Below are positions 7,519 through 13,955 of a stretch of 43,011 bases of DNA, piece by piece (position 1 is the stretch's first letter; each line of letters opens with the position of its first letter). The position numbers and the translations under genes were made by a program. The stretch comes from Magnetococcales bacterium (GTDB lineage Bacteria; Pseudomonadota; Magnetococcia; Magnetococcales; JADFYX01): the NCBI GenBank assembly GCA_015232405.1, contig JADFZS010000037.1, positions 1 to 43,011 on the forward strand, written 5' to 3'. A model generated the notes under the pieces. The model saw only the letters and a program-made list of their open reading frames with translations, made no database searches and had not been told where the DNA came from.

Positions 7519-7860
7519 TCACCCTACATCCAACTTGTTCAAAAGACCATGAAGTTGTGTTCTAAGATTGGGAAGATCACTCTTTATTATCTTCCATACC
7601 TCAAGAGGATTTACGCCATCATATTGATGAATAAGAACATCTCTCAACCCACTAATGCGTCGCCATTGAATGAGAGGTTCCATTGTTCTAATCTCTTCAG
7701 GGACTCGCTTAGCAGCTTCTCCTAGTATTTCAAGGTTCCGATAGACAGCATCCTGAGTTTTTGGGTCAGAAAGAAAGATCTCTTCCCCTTCATTTGTATA
7801 ATGTTGGATTTTTTCCAGGCAATCGATCATGTGGGTCAGATAAAGGTGAGGTTCTTTCAC
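7519..7860 (-). CDS. hepT: HepT-like HEPN ribonuclease toxin (DUF86)
   Basis: The 113-residue helical protein carries the HEPN motif R-x4-H-x-Y as RDVLIHQY (Arg73, His78, Tyr80) and the family signature YRNLEILGEAAKRVPEE. HepT toxins cleave RNA and are silenced by AMPylation of the Tyr by the partner MntA. The upstream mntA overlaps it by 4 bases, so the two are translationally coupled. All key residues are present, so the toxin looks intact. A terminator follows directly. The whole family is common in accessory regions, and an intact RAYT element sits just upstream of this pair. Confidence 0.9.
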   Translation of the reverse strand: MKEPHLYLTHMIDCLEKIQHYTNEGEEIFLSDPKTQDAVYRNLEILGEAAKRVPEEIRTMEPLIQWRRISGLRDVLIHQYDGVNPLEVWKIIKSDLPNLRTQLHGLLNKLDVG

Positions 7861-8144
7861 AATGGAACTGCCTCTGCTAGCACTTTTTCTTTGATGACCC
7901 GGTGCAGTCCTTTATCCGTTACCAAATCCACCGAAGAGCCAAGCAAATCCTCCAGATCCTGTTTTAAAGCAATCCGATCAAAAAGGCTTCTTTCCTCTGT
8001 CATCTCTACCAAAAGATCAACATCACTAGCCTGTTCAGAACGTCCAGAAGCTACAGAACCAAAAACACGGACATTTCTGGCTCCATATTGACTTGCCAAA
8101 GCCAGTATAAGATTACGTTTGGTTCGCAGATCGGTTAGAGTCAC
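7857..8144 (-). CDS. mntA: MntA-like minimal nucleotidyltransferase antitoxin
   Basis: I chose the GTG at 8144 because GGAG lies 6 bases before it and the protein then begins VTLTDLRTKRNLILALASQY, which matches the family; an ATG 93 bases upstream adds an atypical tail. The resulting 95 residues hold the minimal nucleotidyltransferase motif GSVASG (Gly29-Ser30) and SDVDLLV (Asp41, Asp43), with a third acidic residue in SVDLVTD. Such proteins add AMP to the HEPN toxin tyrosine and neutralise it. The stop overlaps the hepT start by 4 bases. Confidence 0.87.
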   Translation of the reverse strand: MTLTDLRTKRNLILALASQYGARNVRVFGSVASGRSEQASDVDLLVEMTEERSLFDRIALKQDLEDLLGSSVDLVTDKGLHRVIKEKVLAEAVPL

Positions 8145-8251
8145 AATTGTCTCCGCATATTTAATGAACAAAACCTTTCTTGATTTAACCACAACTGTAT
8201 AAAAATCTACAATTAAAAATGCCCTACTATTCTGCAATATTTATAAGAGAT

Positions 8252-8992
8252 TCGGGGACAGTATATAATACTCCTTGCAAATTGATTAAATTCCAGTCAT
8301 ACTTAGCGCATGGCTAGAATCGCTCGTGTAGTATTACCAGGAATACCCCATCTTATAACTCAACGGGGTAACCGTAGACAGCAAACGTTTTTCTCTGATG
8401 AGGATTATCAGATATATCTGACCCTTATGTCTGAATGGTGTGGACGTAAGAATGTTGATATATGGGCTTATTGTCTCATGCCTAATCATGTTCACCTAAT
8501 TGCAACTCCATCTGATGAAACAGGATTACGCTTGGGAATAGGAGAGGCACACCGGAGATATACACGCCACATCAATTTTTCGCAACAATGTCGAGGCCAT
8601 CTCTGGCAGGAGCGTTTTGCTTCATTTCCTATGGATGAAAAACATTTGTTGGCAGCGGCTCGTTATGTAGAGCTAAACCCGGTTCGTGCGGGAATTGTAG
8701 ATAAAGCTGAGGACTATTTATGGAGCAGCACAAAGGCTCACCTATCGGGAAAAGATGATGTTCTGGTAAAAACCAAACCTCTACTTGACCTGGTGAGCGA
8801 CTGGCCCCAATTCCTCTCTTCTGGTTTGACAGATGAAGAGGCAAATCGTTTGCGTCTCCATGAAAGGACAGGTAGACCTCTGGGGAATGATAAATTCATC
8901 ATTCAGGCTGAAAAGATCACAAAGCGTCGATTGCGTCCTTTACCCCGTGGACCAAAGCCCAAAAAGAAAAGTTAAAAATACCGTCCCCGGAA
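8252..8992 (+). mobile_element. intact REP-associated tyrosine transposase (RAYT) element
   Basis: The element is bounded by inverted ends: TCGGGGACAGTAT on the left and ATACCGTCCCCGG on the right, with one mismatch in the core. It holds a single complete transposase gene. The right end is 3 bases from the stop codon of the methyltransferase at 8995, and the left end is about 110 bp upstream of mntA. No flanking target duplication is evident, as expected for HUH transposases. Two dead relatives lie at 1259-1551 and 2220-2714. Confidence 0.8.
8310..8975 (+). CDS. REP-associated tyrosine transposase (Y1_Tnp, HUH family)
   Basis: The 221-residue protein begins MARIARVVLPGIPHLITQRG, the usual start of the family. 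The metal-binding HUH motif is HVH (His60, His62) in CLMPNHVHLI, and the nucleophile is probably Tyr119 in ARYVELNPVRAG. The C-terminus is basic (RRLRPLPRGPKPKKKS), as expected for DNA binding. The family cuts single-stranded DNA through a 5'-phosphotyrosine link and mobilises itself or REP-like palindromes. No disruption is visible, so it could still be active. Confidence 0.92.
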   Translation: MARIARVVLPGIPHLITQRGNRRQQTFFSDEDYQIYLTLMSEWCGRKNVDIWAYCLMPNHVHLIATPSDETGLRLGIGEAHRRYTRHINFSQQCRGHLWQERFASFPMDEKHLLAAARYVELNPVRAGIVDKAEDYLWSSTKAHLSGKDDVLVKTKPLLDLVSDWPQFLSSGLTDEEANRLRLHERTGRPLGNDKFIIQAEKITKRRLRPLPRGPKPKKKS

Positions 8993-8994
8993 AT

Positions 8995-9657
8995 CTAGCG
9001 ATTAAAGTTCAAAATATGGAAATTAACCGCATTACGCAGTGGTTGAGTTAAATGTTCTGCAAAATGTGAAGATGTTTTTTTATAGGAATATCCTAGCTCA
9101 ACCATTTTCTTACTAAAATTTGCATATTGCCTTCTACCTGGGTCAACTATAATTACCTTGCAGTGCAGCTTGGCATGATTGTTAATAAATTCTGATAGAA
9201 TTTTTGTTTGACAAGATTCATACAAAATATCGCTGCCAATAATAAGGTCAAACTTTCCTAGTGTGTCATGTTTGTTAGACCAATCTGCTCGAATGAAAGG
9301 TATGCACCTGCCATAATTCAGTTTTACATTTTCCGCCAAAAAAGTCTCAGCTTCAGGGTGATAATCTGTTGCTGTTATATCTGCCTTGCGATGGTTAAGT
9401 ACAAGGCTGGCAAGGGCAATGCCACAACCAACTTCAAGGATACGCAACCCATTTATATCATACTCAGACATAAGATGAGCAAGAAGCTCCCCCGATGCCC
9501 AGACCACGCCAAACAGTGACCAATTTGCAGAAGATATTCCCAGATCTTCTGCGCTACCTAAAGGATCATGATATTCTTGTCTATTACGCAGTGTACGGAC
9601 ATGAATATCTAATTCTTTAAACTCAATGGTCTGATAGCGTACTCGAGCTAAAGTCAT
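8995..9657 (-). CDS. class I SAM-dependent methyltransferase (METTL/Methyltransf_16-like)
   Basis: The 220-residue protein carries SAM motif I as ILEVGCGIALASLVL (from about residue 72), an acidic loop ITATDYHP, a motif II-like FDLIIGSDILYE and VIIVDPGRRQYANF. Its layout resembles the lysine or nicotinamide N-methyltransferase-like group (Methyltransf_16), in which SDILYE is characteristic. The substrate cannot be deduced. Its stop codon abuts the right end of the RAYT element, so its native 3' flank and terminator have probably been displaced. No operon partner is seen. Confidence 0.8.
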   Translation of the reverse strand: MTLARVRYQTIEFKELDIHVRTLRNRQEYHDPLGSAEDLGISSANWSLFGVVWASGELLAHLMSEYDINGLRILEVGCGIALASLVLNHRKADITATDYHPEAETFLAENVKLNYGRCIPFIRADWSNKHDTLGKFDLIIGSDILYESCQTKILSEFINNHAKLHCKVIIVDPGRRQYANFSKKMVELGYSYKKTSSHFAEHLTQPLRNAVNFHILNFNR

Positions 9658-9862
9658 GTGATTTCTTCATAGTTGTTAAGGCTATAAATATACCAAAACA
9701 GCTTAAAAAAGTTTTTTTAAGATGTTTTTTAGTATCACAGAATCATTTTTTGTCTTAAGTCTAAATACAATAATTTCTTCAAATATGAGTTAACAATATT
9801 ATTGAAATAGTTGTACTATTTTTCGGATAATAAATTACAAAAAAAGAGCAATATTTTTGGCG

Positions 9863-10030
9863 CTATTCTTTAACTGACTCTGGTAACATAGGCTCTTCAA
9901 TTGCAGCTTTATTCTGATTTATAGCAGCTCTATTTTTATCAAGGTCATCTAATGCTAATGAAATCGCAAACCCTATAAATACAACAAGCACAATACCACC
10001 AATAACTTTTTGAACAATTGTCAATTCCAT
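9863..10030 (-). CDS. small single-helix membrane protein (55 aa)
   Basis: The frame encodes MELTIVQKVIGGIVLVVFIG, continuing to FAISLALDDLDKN and an acidic tail ending ESVKE. One hydrophobic helix spans about residues 8-27, followed by a charged 28-residue tail. A GGA ribosome site lies 6 bases before the ATG. I do not recognise the family. The good hydrophobic profile followed by a polar tail makes chance less likely, but no homology evidence is at hand. The flank 9658-9862 is AT-rich and shows nothing else. Confidence 0.5.
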   Translation of the reverse strand: MELTIVQKVIGGIVLVVFIGFAISLALDDLDKNRAAINQNKAAIEEPMLPESVKE

Positions 10031-10370
10031 ATCGTTTCCAATTAATTATATAACTATTATGTTAAAATATTAGTTGTGCACAGGAGAAGTGAATAGACCA
10101 AGTGCACGATGTAAGTACGCTATGGAATAAAAGATATTTCCTGCTGTTAGAGCCGACTATAAATACCGACTCGGACTGTTACAGCTCTGAACTTAAACAG
10201 GCCACTACTTAAAAGCGTTGTTCTGTTATTTGAGATGTGTTGTGGAAGAACAGGTTCCTAAAGTACTGTTCTTGAAAGGGCAAACATTAGAAGGTGTTAA
10301 GAGACTGCCTAAAGGCTCTCACAAAGGTGATTATAAGTCAACCTTGTTACTTACATTACTACCCCAAAAT

Positions 10371-10405
10371 AATACCATCAGAAATACGTGATTTCTGGTG
10401 GTATT
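10371..10405. other. long perfect-type hairpin in a gene-poor stretch
   Basis: AATACCATCAGAAAT (10371-10385) pairs with ATTTCTGGTGGTATT (10391-10405) around a 5-base loop; 15 pairs with one G-T. No T run follows on the plus strand; on the minus strand only ATTTT follows. It is the only clear structure in 10031-10533. That stretch also holds a frame on the plus strand from about 10215 to 10392 without a start codon. Confidence 0.6.
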
Positions 10406-10492
10406 AATTAAATTAGTTACATATTATTGAGATATTCATGTATATTTTGTTGCAAAAATAGCAAGTAAATAGGAGCGGTTTGGTTGGATTTG

Positions 10493-10501
10493 TGTTATGA
10501 T
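10493..10501 (+). promoter_or_regulatory. possible extended -10 promoter for the 70-residue membrane protein
   Basis: TGTTATGAT matches TG-n-TATAAT with one change and lies 33 bases before the start codon. No good -35 box is seen at the expected distance. Confidence 0.35.
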
Positions 10502-10533
10502 TTGCTTGTCCAATCAACTTGTAGGAGGATAGC

Positions 10534-10746
10534 ATGCTTAATTCTGCAATAACTGCTATTTTGGGTGGGGTTTTTGGGTTTTTGTTGGAGTATGTGAATT
10601 ATTTAGTCACCAACAAAGGGATGAAGTTTGAGATGTGGTTGAAAGCTCATCTTGTAGAGGTGGGCTTGTGGGTTGTTTTTGGTGTTTTTGTTGGCTGGGT
10701 AATTGGGTCAATTATGACCCCTAAGAACACAAAGGGATACTATTAA
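10534..10746 (+). CDS. small two-helix membrane protein (70 aa)
   Basis: The protein has two hydrophobic segments (about residues 3-25 and 43-62) joined by a polar loop, and ends MTPKNTKGYY. A strong GTAGGAGGATAGC ribosome site precedes the ATG, which makes translation very likely. No motif identifies a function. The STAS gene follows 100 bp downstream in the same direction and could be cotranscribed. Glycine-rich helices (GGVFGF, GVFVGWVIGS) would suit packing or oligomerisation, which is inference. Confidence 0.7.
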   Translation: MLNSAITAILGGVFGFLLEYVNYLVTNKGMKFEMWLKAHLVEVGLWVVFGVFVGWVIGSIMTPKNTKGYY

Positions 10747-10846
10747 TTCTCTCTTTTATTTGAACGATATTTTTCGCTAACAAGTGTTAACTTTTAGATG
10801 GTATATTTATCTGCAACTCTTAAAACTTGGTTAATGGAGAGAGATT

Positions 10847-11140
10847 ATGCCCTTGGAAGTTGAGAAAACTGATGATGAAATTATCATTAAACCCATAGGG
10901 GATTTTGACTACAGTTTAAGTGGTGATTTTCGTGCTGCTTATGAAAATGAAAAACCGGATATGCGTTATACCGTTGATATGTCTAGAGTATCATTAATTG
11001 ATAGCACTGCTTTGGGTATGTTGATAAAGCTAAGAGAACATACCGGGGGGCGTGTGGATATTCAAATTGTTCGCTCATCCAAGGTAGTGCGTGAGATATT
11101 TGATGTGGTCCATTTTACCAGTATGTTTCAAATTGAATAG
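10847..11140 (+). CDS. STAS domain protein, anti-sigma factor antagonist type
   Basis: The 97-residue protein is a single STAS domain: MPLEVEKTDDEIIIKPIGDF, a central VDMSRVSLIDSTALGMLIKL and a C-terminal REIFDVVHFTSMFQI. Ser53 or Thr54 in IDSTALGML is the position phosphorylated by partner-switching kinases in SpoIIAA/RsbV-like proteins. Such proteins sequester an anti-sigma or switch kinase; no kinase or phosphatase partner is encoded nearby, so the partner must be elsewhere. GGAGAGAG precedes the ATG. It may share a transcript with the small membrane protein upstream. Confidence 0.87.
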   Translation: MPLEVEKTDDEIIIKPIGDFDYSLSGDFRAAYENEKPDMRYTVDMSRVSLIDSTALGMLIKLREHTGGRVDIQIVRSSKVVREIFDVVHFTSMFQIE

Positions 11141-11163
11141 AGTCAAGTCTCTCATTATTATCC

Positions 11164-11215
11164 TTAAGCCTGTTAATTTACAGCTTAAAAAATCCAAATT
11201 GTTACCTGTAGGTAA
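11164..11215. other. two short inverted repeats between the STAS and GT8 genes
   Basis: TTAAG.CTGT (11164-11173, one bulged C) pairs with ACAGCTTAA (11180-11188), and TTACCT (11202-11207) pairs with AGGTAA (11210-11215). Neither is followed by a T run on the plus strand. They could be an operator for the following glycosyltransferase gene or chance. Confidence 0.3.
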
Positions 11216-11315
11216 GATAATCCCAACCAGTCGCTTTCCTTGACTTTCTTCACATCACTTCCGATACTTCTTCAAAACCAGATAAAACCATGTTGACATA
11301 ACTATTGGAAAAAAA

Positions 11316-11996
11316 TTGATAAAACTATTTATTGGTTATGATACCAGAGAGAGCGTGGCCTACAATGTTTTGGCTAGTAGTGTACAACGCCTCGCATCAC
11401 AACCTGTCTCAATAACTCCCTTACGATTGACTCAGCTTGATGGTCTTATCACCAGAGAGCGGCATCCCCTGCAATCAACAGATTTTGCTTTTTCCAGATT
11501 TTTAATACCTTACCTCTGCGATTTTAAAGGTTGGGCAATATTTATGGATTGTGACATGTTGATGCTCGATGATATTGCTAAACTGTGGCAGTTGCGAGAT
11601 GATAGATATGCTGTTCAGGTGGTTAAACACGATCACCAACCAAGAGAAAAAACAAAATTTCTCAACCAGTCCCAAACACCCTATGAAAAAAAGAACTGGT
11701 CAAGTGTCATGTTGATCAACACTCAACGTTGCCAAGCCCTAAGTAAAGATTATGTTAACTCTGCAAGTGGTCTGCAGCTGCATCAATTTAAATGGCTCAA
11801 AAATGATGAACTGATCGGTGATATCGACAAACGTTGGAACCATCTTGTGGGGGTCTCACCAGTTGTTCCAAAATCAGAACTATCCAATATCCATTTCACC
11901 ATTGGTGGTCCCTATTTTGACAGTTATAAAGATTGTGATTATGCAGATCTTTGGTTTAAAGAGCGCGACCTGATGCTCCATGCTGAAAATCCCTGA
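11316..11996 (+). CDS. GT8-like glycosyltransferase (GT-A fold)
   Basis: The 226-residue protein begins LFIGYDTRESVAYNVLASSV, the conserved first strand and helix of this group, so the TTG at 11316 is the plausible start; GGA lies 6 bases upstream and no ATG is in frame. The metal and nucleotide-sugar motif DxD is DCD (Asp78, Asp80) in AIFMDCDMLMLDD. Later parts (WSSVMLINTQRC, HFTIGGPYFDSYK) fit the acceptor side of the group. It would transfer a sugar from a nucleotide donor; donor and acceptor are unknown. It converges on the TPR-GT41 gene at 12022 with only 25 bp between, placing it in the same sugar-modification neighbourhood. Confidence 0.8.
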   Translation: MIKLFIGYDTRESVAYNVLASSVQRLASQPVSITPLRLTQLDGLITRERHPLQSTDFAFSRFLIPYLCDFKGWAIFMDCDMLMLDDIAKLWQLRDDRYAVQVVKHDHQPREKTKFLNQSQTPYEKKNWSSVMLINTQRCQALSKDYVNSASGLQLHQFKWLKNDELIGDIDKRWNHLVGVSPVVPKSELSNIHFTIGGPYFDSYKDCDYADLWFKERDLMLHAENP

Positions 11997-12021
11997 CTGC
12001 TATCAGAAAAAGAATGTTACG

Positions 12022-13947
12022 TTAGCCTGGATGCAATGTTTTTCTCTGTTTTTCACCCTTACACCATTTTATCCATGCATCTCTTAGTTGCTGGCCTAAG
12101 TCGGTTGAGAATTTATTGTAGTCGCACATAGCTGAATTTAATAATCTCTGCCGTAGACCATTTTTAAGGTTTTTCAGTTGTTGTGGGTTGTTGATGATGT
12201 TTTCAACAACATTTATATACTCATCAAGGCTATCTGTAACCAGCTGTGCCAATCCCGCATTATGCAGAATGCTGGAGGCGTGACGACCAGCAAATGTAGC
12301 CCCATAAGTTGTAACAACAGGAACACCCATCAGTAGTGCCTCAAAGGTGGTTAGTCCACCGGAATAGGGTAGGGTATCCAAGGCCAAATCTACCTCATTA
12401 TATCTTTGTAAAAGTTTTTTGTGGGGAGTGTGACCCTCGATGGTTATCCGGTTATTGGCAATCCCTGCTTTGTTAAAATAGCCTCTTATCCGCTGAATGT
12501 TAGTTTGAGAATCCATGTTTTTATAGATCAATAGTAGATTGCTGTTTGGGATTTTTAAAAGAATTTGTGCCCATACCTCCAACATCATACTGTTTATCTT
12601 GGTGGGATTACCGAAATTTCCCAGTATAATTTGTCTCTGGTCAGTTGATGGTTTTTGCTCTACTTCTGGAATATAATCAGGAGGGGTATAGCATACCCAA
12701 GAGTCTGGCAATCTTATGATTTTTTCTGAATAGTATCTATCATCACCATGGGGTGTATAATATTTATCACCAATTAGATAATCCATAGCCGATAATCCTG
12801 TTGTACCTACATACCCGGCCCAACTTATCTGGATCGGGGCTAGTTTGTTGGCAAACAGTTGTAACCTGTTATTTTCGGTGTGTCCCGCAAGGTCAAACAG
12901 TATATCTATGCGGTCATCAACTATGCGTTGTGCTAACAGATCATCGGTAAAATTTTTACTAAAAACCCAGCTATCAACATAGCTCTCCAACATGTCTGTC
13001 ATTTTATCTTTTTTACTGTCGGAATAACATACAATCTCAAACATTGATGCTTGGTAATGCTTAAAAAAACCGGCCATAAAATAACCCACAGGATGGAGCC
13101 TGAAATCAGGAGAGATTAGACCAATTTTTAATTTGCGGTTTTCATCTCTATCTATATCGCTTGTGAATAGAGGAATGTTAGAGCTGTTAAAGTGCTCATT
13201 GGCCCATTTGCTATGTATTAAATAGAGGTTTTCTAATGTCTGGTTTTGCAGATACTGGGAGGTAAGCAAAAGATTGTTATGGGACCCTATAAACCCCGGT
13301 TCAATATCAATAGCCCGTTGATAGCTGGCAATTGCATTTTCAAGTTGGCCCATGTCTCTAAAGGTGTTGCCAAGATTAAAATGTGCTTTAAAGTAGGGGG
13401 TGATCTGTGTCGCTTTTGTAAAATGGGTTATCGCTAGATCTATTTTAGCCTGCTTTTTATAGGCGATGGCAATGTTGTAGTGAGCATCGGCATAGTCTGC
13501 TTTTAATGTTATGGCTTTTTGCAGGTTAGATATAGCTGAATCCAATTTACCCAGCTCAGTAAGTGTGTTGCCGATACTGCTATAGGCCTCTATATATTTT
13601 GGGTTTATTGCTAGTGATTTTTGCAGTGCTTTTACCGATTCAACTCTATTTCCCAGTTGATAAAAAGAGATCCCCAAATTGTAGTGTAACACAGCGTTGT
13701 TGCCATCAATATTCAATGCACGTTTAAAAATGTTGGCAGCTTGGTCGTGACGGTTGATTTTTTGCGCAATAAGACCAAGCAGATTTATAGCTGCAATACT
13801 GTTGGGGTGGGTTTTGATTATGGTTGTGCAAAGTCTGTCAGCAGCAATTAAATTGTCTGCTTTAAAATGATCTAAAGCTAGGCTATAGGCTTTATCAATT
13901 GAGATATCATCAATACCATCGGAGGAGGGGGGTGGTTGCTGACTCAT
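12022..13947 (-). CDS. TPR protein with C-terminal GT41 (SPINDLY-type) glycosyltransferase
   Basis: The 641-residue protein has the shared N-terminal module (about residues 15-115), more TPRs to about residue 230 and a GT41 domain (about 270-635). Visible elements are ISPDFRLHPVGYF (His285), AGHTENNRL, LLLIYKN (Lys476), LPYSGGLTTFEALLMGVPVV and AGRHASSILHNAGL. These match the classical bacterial SPINDLY/OGT pattern more closely than the HSAAHIFGP type of the paralogs at 2730 and 17893. It is probably cytoplasmic and modifies proteins on Ser/Thr. It starts 8 bp after the TPR-sulfotransferase stop codon, so the two form an operon; its ribosome site is weak, suggesting coupling. Confidence 0.9.
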   Translation of the reverse strand: MSQQPPPSSDGIDDISIDKAYSLALDHFKADNLIAADRLCTTIIKTHPNSIAAINLLGLIAQKINRHDQAANIFKRALNIDGNNAVLHYNLGISFYQLGNRVESVKALQKSLAINPKYIEAYSSIGNTLTELGKLDSAISNLQKAITLKADYADAHYNIAIAYKKQAKIDLAITHFTKATQITPYFKAHFNLGNTFRDMGQLENAIASYQRAIDIEPGFIGSHNNLLLTSQYLQNQTLENLYLIHSKWANEHFNSSNIPLFTSDIDRDENRKLKIGLISPDFRLHPVGYFMAGFFKHYQASMFEIVCYSDSKKDKMTDMLESYVDSWVFSKNFTDDLLAQRIVDDRIDILFDLAGHTENNRLQLFANKLAPIQISWAGYVGTTGLSAMDYLIGDKYYTPHGDDRYYSEKIIRLPDSWVCYTPPDYIPEVEQKPSTDQRQIILGNFGNPTKINSMMLEVWAQILLKIPNSNLLLIYKNMDSQTNIQRIRGYFNKAGIANNRITIEGHTPHKKLLQRYNEVDLALDTLPYSGGLTTFEALLMGVPVVTTYGATFAGRHASSILHNAGLAQLVTDSLDEYINVVENIINNPQQLKNLKNGLRQRLLNSAMCDYNKFSTDLGQQLRDAWIKWCKGEKQRKTLHPG

Positions 13948-13955
13948 TTCAATTA

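Noticed and set aside
8145..8237. Upstream ATG for mntA
   Set aside because: The added 31 residues are atypical for the family, whereas the GTG at 8144 has GGAG at good spacing.
10215..10392. Plus-strand frame reading VVEEQVPKVLFLKGQT
   Set aside because: No start codon, no ribosome site and no recognised family; kept only as a note for the gap.
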